64,000 bases of DNA from Jannaschia sp. CCS1 (GCF_000013565.1 NC_007802.1:1488001-1552000), one strand, 5' to 3'; shown: positions 33,090 to 42,236, counted from the stretch's first letter. The notes: generated from the sequence alone by a model not told the origin. Program-made: numbers and translations.

Positions 33090-33734
33090 ATGACGAATGC
33101 GGCCGAACGCTTTGCGCAGCTACCCTCTGAAAAAAGGGACAGACTTCTAGACCCCGCGGAAGCAGAATTCATTGATCGCGGGTATGATGCGGCGTCTTTG
33201 AATCGTGTCTTGTCCAACGCTGGGATGAGCAAGGGTCAGGCCTACCACTACATCACCGGCAAGTCCGACCTGTACCTTTGGGTTTGCAAACGTCGCTTTC
33301 TGCCGCTGCTGGAGCAGGCTGAATCCTGCCTTCGCTTCGATCAGGGGGCTGAATTCTGGTCGGTGGTCGAGGGATGCAGCGCGGCCTTGGTTGAAAAGTT
33401 GGAGGCGGACCCTGCGCTGTCGTCATTGGCGCGCGGAGTGTACGATAGTGCGGCGGCGTCCACAGTCCTTGTCCCCTTGGCTGAAAGGGTAGATGCGCTG
33501 CTGAACCGGGCGATAGATGCGGGGCGCAGCGCCGACGTTATACGCGACGACCTGCCTCGGGACATGGTGCGCGACATGCTTAAGGGGGCTGCGATTAGTC
33601 TCGACCGATGGTTTGCACGCTTTGGCCCGACGTTGGACCCGACCGAGGCTGAGCACGCGACGCACGGCGCGCTTGAAATGTTGAGGAACATGGTTGCCCC
33701 GGTTGAAGGAGGAAGGGACGCGACCGATGCTTGA
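33090..33734 (+). CDS. TetR-family transcriptional regulator
   Basis: A 214-residue TetR protein with HTH at residues about 10-55 (FIDRGYDAASLNRVLSNAGMSKGQAYHYITGKSDLYL) and a C-terminal ligand-binding domain. The ATG at 33090 is chosen because the earlier in-frame codons would cross the operator palindrome. It overlaps the DUF4336 gene by 8 nt and is divergent from the SnoaL/EamA operon, so it likely regulates both units from the palindrome at 33038-33056. Confidence 0.85.
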   Translation: MTNAAERFAQLPSEKRDRLLDPAEAEFIDRGYDAASLNRVLSNAGMSKGQAYHYITGKSDLYLWVCKRRFLPLLEQAESCLRFDQGAEFWSVVEGCSAALVEKLEADPALSSLARGVYDSAAASTVLVPLAERVDALLNRAIDAGRSADVIRDDLPRDMVRDMLKGAAISLDRWFARFGPTLDPTEAEHATHGALEMLRNMVAPVEGGRDATDA

Positions 33735-34467
33735 GGAACTTTCAGAAAATGTTTGGATCGCGGAAGGAACATGCGTCAGTTTTCACGGTTTTCACGGTTT
33801 TCACGGTTTTCACGGTTTTCACGGTTTTCACGGTTTTCAATATCCCACCAGAAGCGTCGTTGTGCGATTGAAAAGTGGTGCGATGTGGGTGTGGTCCCCG
33901 GTCAAGTTCGACCAGGATCTGGCGGATGAGATCGAGAGCCTTGGAACGATCACGCATCTGGTCAGCCCAAACAAGATCCATCACTTGTTTCTGGCAGACT
34001 GGTCGTCGCACGTCCCGACGGCGAAGATCTGGGGACCGAGGTCAACAGTCAATAAGCGTCGCGATCTCGTATTCCAACCGGCTCTGGATCACCTACCACC
34101 AAGGGACTGGGCCGAGGATTTCGAGCAGTTCCATGTCAAAGGCTCTTTGGCCATGGACGAGATCCTGTTTCTGCACAAACAATCAAATACGCTTATTCTG
34201 GCCGACTTTTCGGAACATTTTTCAGACCAGTTCCTGCAACGTCACTGGCAGCCGTGGCAGCGCCGGATCGGTCAGTTTTGGGGCATCACGGAGGGGCGTG
34301 GCTTCGCACCTCTGGATTGGCGACTTTCCTTTCTCAATCGCTCACATCTGAGAACGCTGAAGCAACAATTGCTGGACCGTCAGGTGGATCATGTGGTTAT
34401 GGCGCACGGAGAAATTGCCCGGACAGATGGACATCGCTTCCTTCAGCGCAGCCTTGCTTGGATCTAG
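33727..34467 (+). CDS. DUF4336 metallo-beta-lactamase-like protein with FHG repeat expansion
   Basis: A 246-residue protein of the DUF4336 family (N-terminal NVWIAEGTCVSF..., VVVRLKSGAMWVWSPV, THLVSPNKIHHLFL, then VMAHGEI), related to the metallo-beta-lactamase fold; the function of the family is unknown. Codons 19-36 are six perfect tandem copies of TTT CAC GGT (Phe-His-Gly), where a single copy would fit the family pattern. The insertion keeps the reading frame and lies near the N-terminal strand. It overlaps the tetR stop by 8 nt. Confidence 0.72.
   Translation: MLEELSENVWIAEGTCVSFHGFHGFHGFHGFHGFHGFQYPTRSVVVRLKSGAMWVWSPVKFDQDLADEIESLGTITHLVSPNKIHHLFLADWSSHVPTAKIWGPRSTVNKRRDLVFQPALDHLPPRDWAEDFEQFHVKGSLAMDEILFLHKQSNTLILADFSEHFSDQFLQRHWQPWQRRIGQFWGITEGRGFAPLDWRLSFLNRSHLRTLKQQLLDRQVDHVVMAHGEIARTDGHRFLQRSLAWI
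33781..33834 (+). repeat. 9-bp microsatellite, six copies
   Basis: TTTCACGGT repeated six times without mismatch inside the DUF4336 gene; copy-number change would add or remove FHG triplets without frameshift. Confidence 0.9.
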
Positions 34468-34660
34468 CGGCCCTCGGCAGACATTGATTGAGGCTCCGGC
34501 GCCGCATCGTGAGCATCGGTGTAAACGGCGGCAATGCGGGGCTTTGCTGCCGTTGGCGTCAAGTGCACCGCTGGCCGCTTTAGGACATATATCAAATGGC
34601 GTGATCCGGTCGACCAATGAGGGGTCAAACCCGCGACGGTTGTCGTTGCCGCCGTCGGGT

Positions 34661-35524
34661 TCACGACGCGTGATAGCTGTCTAATCCTTCTACGATGGCA
34701 GCCATAACCTCACGCACTCTCGGAACGTGGCGGAGTTCCTCGTGTGTCACGACCCATGCAGGGTAAGATGGGCCGTCTGCAATCAAGACGAGGTCTGACA
34801 GTTCGGGATGTGCTGAGACATAGTTTATTGGCAGAAAGGCGCATCCCATGCCACGTGCACACAGACGGGCCTGTGCCATCATGCTGTCCACGCGGGCCAC
34901 AATACGCCCATCGGTGTCGTGCTTCAGGATCATATCATCAATTTCGCTGACGCCGCGCGGTAGGGTCCAGGACAGCCACGGCTTTCCGGGCGCATTATCG
35001 GCGAAGTCTGGCATCGCAAATACGCCTAGCGGGATCAATGGCAGTCGCCGTCCGACTAGCCCATCATGCGGGCTTTCGGCCTGTCGGATAGCGACGTCCG
35101 TTTCACGTCGATCAAGGCTGAGATAGTCATTGGTCGGCTTGAGCTCGAGTATCAATCCAGGGAACTTTTTCTGCAGATCCACCAGCGCATCGGTCAGCAG
35201 ATCCAACATGAAATCCGTGCCGGACAACTTTACCGTGCCAGTCACTGGCGGGGCTTCCAGCGGTGCGGCCAAGGCGTCGTCCAAGCCCGTTTCGACCTCA
35301 CGGGCGATCCGCACCAATTCATCCGCTGCGGCCGTCAGAACAACGCCCCCCTTGATGCGCTCAATCAGTTTCAGATCAAGCCGATCCTCCAGGCGCCTGA
35401 TCCGGCGCGGGATCGTTGTCTGGTCAACGCGCAGTTTTTCGGCAGCACGGGTGACATACCCCGCCTCGGCCAAGGCGAGGATCAGTTTCAGATCATCCCA
35501 ATCAAGTCGCTCGCTTGGTCGCAT
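34661..35524 (-). CDS. LysR-family transcriptional regulator
   Basis: A 287-residue LysR protein with HTH LDWDDLKLILALAEAGYVTRAAEKLRVDQTTIPRRIRRLEDRL and a substrate-binding domain. The ATG at 35524 is chosen because AGGAGG lies 5 nt upstream. It is divergent from the tautomerase/SRPBCC genes starting at 35628, the likely target. The region between the DUF4336 gene and this one (34468-34660) has only repeat-like sequence. Confidence 0.87.
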   Translation of the reverse strand: MRPSERLDWDDLKLILALAEAGYVTRAAEKLRVDQTTIPRRIRRLEDRLDLKLIERIKGGVVLTAAADELVRIAREVETGLDDALAAPLEAPPVTGTVKLSGTDFMLDLLTDALVDLQKKFPGLILELKPTNDYLSLDRRETDVAIRQAESPHDGLVGRRLPLIPLGVFAMPDFADNAPGKPWLSWTLPRGVSEIDDMILKHDTDGRIVARVDSMMAQARLCARGMGCAFLPINYVSAHPELSDLVLIADGPSYPAWVVTHEELRHVPRVREVMAAIVEGLDSYHAS

Positions 35525-35627
35525 CGACGCCTCCTGCATTTGCGCAGGTCATCCTGCACATTCCTGCATTGAGGCAATATCGCGGAACACGCATGGTGTC
35601 GACACCAACACAACAAAGGAAAATACA

Positions 35628-35825
35628 ATGCCAACAATTCGCGTAACCGTCCCGCAATCCGCTTGGTCAAAGGACGAAAAGGCCCAGATCGTTGCAAAGC
35701 TCACAGATGGGCTGAACGACGTCGCGGGGACATCCGGCAAGGGCGACATCAAACAATTCATCAACGTGCACATCGAAGAAACCGCCGAAGGTGGTTACGC
35801 GATGGGCGGTCAAGTGGTGGGTTGA
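35628..35825 (+). CDS. 4-oxalocrotonate tautomerase-family enzyme
   Basis: A 65-residue protein beginning MPTIRVTVPQ; after Met removal Pro1 would be the catalytic base of the tautomerase superfamily. The length fits the 4-OT subunit, which assembles as hexamers and tautomerises dienols or related compounds. AAAGGA precedes the ATG. It is 3 nt before the SRPBCC gene and divergent from a LysR gene, so the three form a regulated unit of unknown substrate. Confidence 0.75.
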   Translation: MPTIRVTVPQSAWSKDEKAQIVAKLTDGLNDVAGTSGKGDIKQFINVHIEETAEGGYAMGGQVVG

Positions 35826-35828
35826 TCC

Positions 35829-36350
35829 ATGGAACTGACGATCACACGCACCATCGACGCCCCGCTTGATAAGGTCTGGGACATTGTCGGGCCGAACTAC
35901 ACATCGGCCGGCGATTGGGCCAGTTCGGTCTACGTGTCTGGCGCCCGCGCCGGCACGCCCAAGGTTGCCAGCGCACCGGCTGCCGGCCGCGTTTGCGAGA
36001 CGTCGCTCGGGCCCTTCACCGAGACGATCGAGGCCTATGACGCCGACAGGCACACGGTCTCCTACTCTGCCGGGGGGGAAAAGATGCCCGGTTTCATGAA
36101 AGGTCTGCGCAACACCTGGAACCTGACGCAAAGCGGCAACGGCACCAAAGCCAGCATGACCCTGCGCGCCGACATCGCATTTCCCATGAATATCCTCATG
36201 GGCTGGATGATGAAGATGCAGTTCAAAAAAGCGCTGAACGAGACCATCGATGACCTCAAGGTCTACGCCGAAACTGGCCGTCCGTCGCCGCGCAAGGTCA
36301 AGGTCGATGCCTCCAAAAAGGCCATCGCTGCGCGGCACTCCATGGCCTGA
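35829..36350 (+). CDS. SRPBCC-family protein (polyketide-cyclase-like)
   Basis: A 173-residue protein with an N-terminal START/SRPBCC strand pattern (MELTITRTIDAPLDKVWDIVGPNYTSAGDWAS) and a hydrophobic ligand pocket fold expected from GRVCETSLGPFTETIEAYDADRHTVSY. Members bind hydrophobic small molecules or catalyse cyclisations. It shares an operon with the tautomerase gene and a second, exported SRPBCC-like gene. Confidence 0.75.
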   Translation: MELTITRTIDAPLDKVWDIVGPNYTSAGDWASSVYVSGARAGTPKVASAPAAGRVCETSLGPFTETIEAYDADRHTVSYSAGGEKMPGFMKGLRNTWNLTQSGNGTKASMTLRADIAFPMNILMGWMMKMQFKKALNETIDDLKVYAETGRPSPRKVKVDASKKAIAARHSMA

Positions 36351-36389
36351 CGACACCCATTTCTCAAAATACTCGATAAGGAAAATACA

Positions 36390-37037
36390 ATGAAATATGC
36401 ACTTTCGCTCGCCCTCGCTTTGGCCGTTTCAACGATGGCCCAAGCGCAGCAATTGCCGGACATCCAGGCCGAGCGCACCGCGATGTTCGGCGAGACACCT
36501 GCCGTCACATCGGCGGACCCGATCACCGACTATACCTTTGATAGTGGCTACCTTGGCGCGCACATCCACGCGCCGTTGCAATCGATCCAAACGCTTCTAT
36601 TGCCCATGTCACCGGCTGAAGCGTTCCCCCTTGTTCACTCCGGCAATGCGGATTGGTCGCTCCAGATCGAAGAGTTGACCTGGGATCATTCCGCCTCTGA
36701 AACCTCAGGTGAGTTGGGCGTGGGCTCGGTGCGCCGGTGTGACTTCGTCGGTGGAGCGGGCACAGCCTACGAGCGCGTCTTTTCCGTGGAGGAAAACCGT
36801 CTGTTCGCCTACGATCTGGACATGGAGCGCAGCACGGTTCCGCTTCCGATTGAGGATTTCTTCGTTATCTGGACGCTGGAAGACAAAGGCGCTGACGGCA
36901 CACTGGTCACAACCCGCATCTACTACGACGAAGCGCAGGACATGGGTGGTAACGCAGCCGAGGCGGTCGCAGCAGCTCTCGCGGTTGATTTCCGCAACTT
37001 CGCCAACATTCACGGCGGCACATACGTCGAGATGTAA
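36390..37037 (+). CDS. exported SRPBCC-like protein
   Basis: A 215-residue protein with a clear signal peptide (YALSLALALAVSTMAQAQ). The mature protein has a SRPBCC-type pattern: SPAEAFPLVHSGNADWSL, VGSVRRCDFVGGAGTAYERVFSVEENRLFAYDL and TTRIYYDE. A periplasmic ligand-binding role is inferred. It is the third gene after the divergent LysR regulator, and a stem-loop follows its stop codon. No exact family is known to me. Confidence 0.68.
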   Translation: MKYALSLALALAVSTMAQAQQLPDIQAERTAMFGETPAVTSADPITDYTFDSGYLGAHIHAPLQSIQTLLLPMSPAEAFPLVHSGNADWSLQIEELTWDHSASETSGELGVGSVRRCDFVGGAGTAYERVFSVEENRLFAYDLDMERSTVPLPIEDFFVIWTLEDKGADGTLVTTRIYYDEAQDMGGNAAEAVAAALAVDFRNFANIHGGTYVEM

Positions 37038-37046
37038 TTCGGGGGT

Positions 37047-37070
37047 CGGGGGTCAGACGTCTGGCCCCCG
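37047..37070 (+). terminator. stem-loop after the SRPBCC operon
   Basis: CGGGGGTCAGA pairs with TCTGGCCCCCG (one T-G pair) around a 2-nt centre, 9 nt after the stop codon. There is no T-run, so termination is not certain. Confidence 0.5.
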
Positions 37071-37159
37071 CATCCGTATGGGCTTATGTCGTTGAAGAAT
37101 GTCTCCTTGATTGATGCCTGAACTGCTGACTCAATTCTGTCTGCACGGAGGGATCGGCG

Positions 37160-37384
37160 ATGAGGGGAGTGCGGCAGGACATACGGACGGCCTTGTTCTA
37201 CGACGTCCCGCTGGAGCAGAAAGTCCCTCAAGATCACCGGTTGTGGTCGATTGATCGCTTCGTCGATTTGGGCAGCATCGCCACCGATGACGCCGTCCAT
37301 GCGGCGCGAACGAGGAAGTTCTCCTCGCCGCCACCGCCCAAAACCTCCGCAAACCGGCCAAGATCTTTCCCGCACCGCAGTAAA
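37160..37384 (+). pseudogene. internally deleted transposase remnant
   Basis: The start encodes a transposase-like N-terminus (RTALFYDVPLEQKVPQDHRL, then SIDRFVDL). In another frame the 3' part encodes EVLLAATAQNLRKPAKIFPAPQ and a stop, a typical transposase C-terminus. The core between them is gone. It belongs to the group of DDE transposases with a VP-x-DH-x-L start (IS1182/IS5-like). Confidence 0.65.
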
Positions 37385-37764
37385 CGCGCGAAACCTGACC
37401 AGAAAGGCGCTCGCGCTCCATCCAGTGCGCCACCATCTGCGCCAGCAACGCATTGTTTTTATAAAGAATCCCTACTTTTTGACTATTCTCTGCGAATGTA
37501 AGGTCCGACCGAGGTCGAATTCACGGTCGCGCAACCGGACTGCCATTGGAATCGAAGCGTCGCATGCCCACCTTCCGGGCAGAGCCGGTCTATAGTCGCG
37601 ACATACGTCGACACCTCCTCAGAATGCAGTCGTGATGGAGCGAGCACGGGCTGCTTGTGGGACGTGGCCACAGAACGACATTAGATACCCAGCTCAAATT
37701 TTGCGGATTGAGTAGACAGGCCACGACGTTCAGAGGTGTTCGGGGTCACGGACGCACACCTACG
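37385..37764. other. non-coding stretch
   Basis: No gene is supported. The sequence looks degenerate, with repeat-like GTCCGACC and CCACCTTCCGGGCAGAGCC pieces of the intergenic-repeat type. It separates the transposase remnant from the AraC regulator gene. Confidence 0.4.
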
Positions 37765-38922
37765 CTAGTTTCTCAGGTCAGAAGGGGTTCGCCCTGTTTC
37801 GCGTTTGAACGCTTTATAAAATGCGGAGCGGGAGTTGAAGCCGACGTCATAGGCAATCGTCAAGATGGTCTCATCTGTCGTGGTCAACTGTTCGATGGCA
37901 TCCTTGATCCGCCATCCATTCACCAGGTCAAAGAAACTCTTGTTCAGATGGGTGTTCAGCGCTTGAGACACATAGTGAGACGTGACGCCAATGTGCTTTG
38001 CCAGATCCCAAAGTGATAAGTTGGGATCACGGTAGAGGGTGTCTTCGGCCATCGCCGCCTCAACCTTCCGGGCAATGCGTTGCAGCCGTTCGTCATCAAG
38101 CGCGGATTTCTCATATTTTCGCGGCTTGGGATCATCGGGCTCCGGGGCGGCGACGACGGGCTGCCGCGTCAGGCCGGGACGCTGCCGCAACCCCCAGACG
38201 CCAAGGGCCCAGAACAATCCAAGAAGCGCGATACCGTTCAGCGTCGGCAACCACGTTTCTTGGGTTTCTTCGGCAAAAACACCGGACACAATCGACGCGG
38301 TAAAGGCGATACTCACGCTGAGGTAGACCGCCATGCAAATCAAGATCACCCATATCCAAGTTAGTTCTCGGTTTTCGGTGCTGGCGAACACATCCTTTAG
38401 ACGCGTGCGATAGGCCATGAGGCGGCGGATGATCAGGTAGATGTAAGTGGCTACCATCGCTTTGAACGCAATATCCGCAAGCATAACGGCCAGCGCGATA
38501 GCGACAAATCCCAACAAACGCGGGTCATCATCTTCCAATTCGGTGTCTGCAAATCCGTCTGGAAGAAACAAGAGCGACCAGAATGCGAGGACAACCAGAA
38601 CAATCGGGATCACGTGATACGGCAATTTCGGGATACGTTCCGTTTGGCCTTCTGTTGTCAGCGCCCGCACATAGACCCAAAGAAGAAACGGAAGGGTGAT
38701 TTCCAGGCCACCGACAATGATGCTGATGCGGAAAAGGATGCCCAAACTATCCGGATCATATGTTCCGGCCAGTGCGGCAACGCCGGTAGAGATCCCCTGG
38801 AACAGGAATAACAAGGCAAGGGGCAGATAAACCCCAGTGTCTCGCCGCCTGAGCAGCAGGAGATGCGCGCAAAACAGGCAAATGCCTGCCGTGACGCTGC
38901 TGATGGCGATATCCAATGTCAT
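37765..38922 (-). CDS. membrane-bound AraC-family regulator
   Basis: A 385-residue protein with seven or so N-terminal membrane segments (residues about 1-245, e.g. ITLPFLLWVYVRAL and AIALAVMLADIAFKAMV) and a C-terminal AraC HTH pair (residues about 285-385: LSLWDLAKHIGVTSHYVSQALN, ILTIAYDVGFNSRSAFYKAFKRETGRTPSDLR). This is the layout of 7TM-DUF-type AraC regulators that sense an external or membrane signal. The ATG at 38922 begins the first membrane segment; the frame upstream is not needed. Target genes are unknown. Confidence 0.8.
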   Translation of the reverse strand: MTLDIAISSVTAGICLFCAHLLLLRRRDTGVYLPLALLFLFQGISTGVAALAGTYDPDSLGILFRISIIVGGLEITLPFLLWVYVRALTTEGQTERIPKLPYHVIPIVLVVLAFWSLLFLPDGFADTELEDDDPRLLGFVAIALAVMLADIAFKAMVATYIYLIIRRLMAYRTRLKDVFASTENRELTWIWVILICMAVYLSVSIAFTASIVSGVFAEETQETWLPTLNGIALLGLFWALGVWGLRQRPGLTRQPVVAAPEPDDPKPRKYEKSALDDERLQRIARKVEAAMAEDTLYRDPNLSLWDLAKHIGVTSHYVSQALNTHLNKSFFDLVNGWRIKDAIEQLTTTDETILTIAYDVGFNSRSAFYKAFKRETGRTPSDLRN

Positions 38923-39183
38923 GCGGCAGCCGTTTAACCCTTCGTGTCGATGATGTGATGTGCCCGGCGCGGTGCGGGTGTGCAATCCCGAGCGTCGGGT
39001 TTCGGGACAGAGTGGCAGCCATCGCACGTGAGCGTGGTTGGTATCGGGTAGGTGCCGTCCCACGGATGGGCTTGGGCAGCGCAGACGCCGGACTTACTTC
39101 GTGGCCGCTGCCCAAGTGTTCATGTGATGGATCAAGATCCCTGCGGTCGGCCATACCTGTTCGAAAGGTATCGGCCGCCTTGT

Positions 39184-39366
39184 TCAAAGTCCGGCGACGG
39201 TGGTCGCGAGAGCCTGGTTCTCCGCCGCAACTCTCTCTTGGACAGCCCTGCAAGCTTGCAGGTTTCCATTGACACAGGCCGCATCAAGCTGATTGCGCGC
39301 GGAAATCTCTGCAGGTGTTTCGCAGGCGCAGAGGCCAAGAACGGCCAGGATCATAAGTCTCTTCAT
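39184..39366 (-). CDS. small lipoprotein
   Basis: A 60-residue protein with a lipoprotein signal (MKRLMILAVLGLCAC; lipobox LGLC or LCAC) and a short helical mature part containing two more Cys (DAACVNGNLQACRAVQERV). Its role is unknown. The composition and signal sequence support a real gene; there is only a weak AAGAAAG ribosome-binding site. Confidence 0.55.
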   Translation of the reverse strand: MKRLMILAVLGLCACETPAEISARNQLDAACVNGNLQACRAVQERVAAENQALATTVAGL

Positions 39367-40190
39367 TAATGTGTCTTTCTTCTTGGTTTTTCAGATCGCG
39401 CTGTCGCGACGTACAATGTTGCGAAAACAGCGCGCGTTTCGGGGTAGGTTCGTTGATCTGTGGTCGGTGAGCGAGGTCGTATCGGAGTCTCCTGCTTGAT
39501 CGTTTGAACCGATGTCTTGCCCGCCGAAGCGGTTTTGTCGTCCACCCCAATGGGCGGAGACATTGTTTTTCGATAGCTGATAGGGGGGCTAGCCGGCGGT
39601 ACGCACAGTGACTGCGTTTCGACACCTGTTAGCGCTTTGGCGTTCTCGCTGTCCGCGCGCGTTCACACCGTCAAACAAGAATGGCTGAGGTCGTGGTGTT
39701 GGCCTTTCACAGGTCGTGTGAGCTGAAGACGATTCCGACGGGATGGTCGTCGTTTCGGCAAAGCTGACCTCGCGGGCGGCGCAATATCCGCCTTACCTAC
39801 CGGCGAAATACGTTCTGCTCACGGCTGGTCCCTCGAACACTGTGGTTTCAGGCGAGGCCCCGGGGATACGACCGCGCCGCCGCGCGCAATCTTTTCCGCA
39901 ATGGATCATTGGGTAAAGCGGCGTCGAATAATTCAATCGTAAATCGCTCATACTCGGCGCACTCACCCACTTGCGGCACCATGTGATTGGGCCGTTTTGC
40001 CCGCAAATGCAGCGGGCCACGTCTTGGACAAGGGACCGCCGTATTGCCTTGGCTGATATTCGTCGAATGCGTCATTAAGCGCTCATTAGGCGATTGAAGG
40101 TATTGCCTTGTCAGGCGATACTGGCGCAAGCGCCGCATCTGGGGAGTGTCGGTTGTGTGTTAGCGAGTATACCTCGGAGGTTCGTGCGTC
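39367..40190. other. long intergenic region upstream of the metalloprotease
   Basis: More than 800 nt without a convincing gene. Short reading frames on the minus strand (e.g. 39848-40138, containing CAEYERFTIELFDAALPNDPLRKRLRAA) show no recognisable family and could be a decayed gene. Near 40100-40140 there is a TGTCAGGCGATACTGGCGCAAGCGCC block that might be a regulator site for the protease gene. Confidence 0.3.
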
Positions 40191-42236
40191 ATGTCCATCG
40201 GCAATCTCAACGGCACCATAGTGCCACTTACAGGCGACGATCTTATCGATGGTCTCGCTAGCGATTTTAAATGGCAGCTTGACGCGACGCGGACGATAGA
40301 CTGGACGCTTTCCGACGGGTTAAGTGGTGAAACCTGGTACAATCCGGGTGAGTTTATACCGCTTTTTGCAGGTTTATTCGACGGCATCGAGCCATTCATC
40401 GACGTCGACTTTAGATACGTTGGCTATCATTCCCATCCAGATGTCGCCATCGCACAAGGGTCCGACATCAATCTGACCTGGGACGATGCCAATGCGCTCT
40501 TTTCCAGCCCCAATACCTGGGCTCTGGCGTTTTTCCCGCAGCCAGGTTCTTTGCCCCGTGGAGAGATCTACTTCAATTCAAGAAGTGATCTAAACTATCA
40601 ATCATCGTATGCGCCTGGTAGCCAAGGTTTTTTTGTTCCCTTGCACGAGGTTGGCCATGCGCTTGGGCTGAAACATCCTTTCGATGATGGCGGGACTGGA
40701 CGGCCAAATTTTGAAAGCCTGGGGTTGGGAAAGTTCGACCTCGATATGTACACCGTCATGTCTTACAGCGACAACGACACGACTGATCTTGCCTACGATC
40801 CCGCGACGTTCATGATCCTCGATGTTTTGACGCTGCAGCATCTTTATGGCGCGAACGCGTCGCAGAATACGGGGAACGACAGCTACACTCTGGTTCGCGA
40901 CGATCTCTATGACACGATTTACGACGCTGCAGGTCGCGACGCCATTGATCAGTCGAGCGCTCTGGAAGGCTGGTATATCGAGCTTCCTGATGTGTATTTG
41001 TCCACTGTGGTGGATACGAGGGCTGGCATGGCAATGTCCATGGCGGCGTCAGCGCTGGCCGTGCCAACTGACCTGACATGGCTGGCGGGCGACATCGAAG
41101 ATGCGACCGGTAGCGGGTTTGCCGACATCATCTTCGGATCCGGACTTGCCAACGATGTGTCTGGTTTGGGCGGCGACGACATCTTGTCGGGCGAAGCGGT
41201 CGACTGGAATTATGATGAAATCGCAGGACAGGTCGTGCGGCTCTACCAGGCGACGCTTGACCGGTTGCCGGACCTGGCCGGTCAGGCATTCTACACGGAC
41301 GCGCTCGGGAAGGGTGCACCGCTGGCGGGGCTGGCGGCGAACTTCGCGGCCTCGCCGGAGTTTATCGCCGCCTATGGCGCAACCTCAAACGCAGATTTCG
41401 TCTCGCTTCTCTACAACAACGTGCTCGACCGAACGCCGTTGCAGTCAGAGGTCAATTTCTACGCGAACCAACTCGCAGGTGGCGTCCCTCGTGAGAACAT
41501 TGTTGTGAACTTCTCGGAAAGCCCGGAATTCGTTCATAAGTCGTTGCCCGATGCGCTTGGATTTAGTGTCGCGGCCAAGGCGGCGGACGTCTCTGACGAT
41601 GTCGTGCGGCTCTATCAGGCGTCGCTGGACCGGTTGCCGGACGCCGCCGGTTTTGAGTTCTATGTCGACCTCCTTGCAGGTGGTACCGACCACCTCACGG
41701 TCGCGCAGGGCTTGGTGGCCTCGCCCGAGTTCCAGAGCACCTACGGTGCGCTGTCTGACGCCGACTTTATCGGCCTGCTTTACAACAACGTGCTGGGACG
41801 TATGCCAGCGCCGACGGAAGTCGCGTTCTACGAGACCCAGATGGCGGGCGGTGCGTCCCGGACCGCGGTCCTCGTGGGTTTTGCGCAAAGCCCGGAGTTC
41901 CAGGCAAGCTTCGCGCCCACTGTCGAGAGCTGGCTCAAGAGCCAAGGTGTCAACGACACGCTCGACGGGGGGACCGGCAACGATGTGCTTATGGGTGGTC
42001 TGTGGGCAGACGAGTTCCGGTTCTCGGCAAGTGACGGTGGGGTCGACAAGATCCTGGATTTTGAGATGTGGGATACGATCATTCTTGATGGCTTTGGCTT
42101 CGCCACCACGGCAGCTGCCGCAAATGCCTTTACTCAGCAGGGCAACGATGCCGTGCTCGTCCACGGCAATGGCGAAATCCACCTCCTTGGCTTCAGTGCC
42201 GCAGACCTGACGTCTGACGAATTCCAGTTCGCGTGA
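40191..42236 (+). CDS. serralysin-like M10 metalloprotease with RTX motifs and two DUF4214 domains
   Basis: A 681-residue secreted protease. The N-terminal half holds the zinc site HEVGHALGLKH (His152, Glu153, His156, His162) and a Met-turn (VMSYSD, Met190). RTX-like calcium motifs GLGGDD and GGTGNDVLMGG flank two DUF4214 domains (residues about 342-450 and 467-575; VVRLYQATLDRLPD and VVRLYQASLDRLPD) that look duplicated. The C-terminus (ILDFEMWDTIILDGFGF) matches RTX ends used by type I secretion; no signal peptide is present. No type I exporter is nearby. An ATAC-CTCGGAGG leader lies upstream of ATG. Confidence 0.85.
   Translation: MSIGNLNGTIVPLTGDDLIDGLASDFKWQLDATRTIDWTLSDGLSGETWYNPGEFIPLFAGLFDGIEPFIDVDFRYVGYHSHPDVAIAQGSDINLTWDDANALFSSPNTWALAFFPQPGSLPRGEIYFNSRSDLNYQSSYAPGSQGFFVPLHEVGHALGLKHPFDDGGTGRPNFESLGLGKFDLDMYTVMSYSDNDTTDLAYDPATFMILDVLTLQHLYGANASQNTGNDSYTLVRDDLYDTIYDAAGRDAIDQSSALEGWYIELPDVYLSTVVDTRAGMAMSMAASALAVPTDLTWLAGDIEDATGSGFADIIFGSGLANDVSGLGGDDILSGEAVDWNYDEIAGQVVRLYQATLDRLPDLAGQAFYTDALGKGAPLAGLAANFAASPEFIAAYGATSNADFVSLLYNNVLDRTPLQSEVNFYANQLAGGVPRENIVVNFSESPEFVHKSLPDALGFSVAAKAADVSDDVVRLYQASLDRLPDAAGFEFYVDLLAGGTDHLTVAQGLVASPEFQSTYGALSDADFIGLLYNNVLGRMPAPTEVAFYETQMAGGASRTAVLVGFAQSPEFQASFAPTVESWLKSQGVNDTLDGGTGNDVLMGGLWADEFRFSASDGGVDKILDFEMWDTIILDGFGFATTAAAANAFTQQGNDAVLVHGNGEIHLLGFSAADLTSDEFQFA

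Noticed and set aside
33781-33834. possible CRISPR-like or non-coding tandem array
   Set aside because: The 9-bp units have no spacers and keep the reading frame of a recognisable DUF4336 protein, so it is a coding microsatellite.
39848-40138. protein-coding gene on the minus strand
   Set aside because: Partly protein-like, but no family, no ribosome-binding site and overlapping alternative frames; kept as a remark in the intergenic entry.
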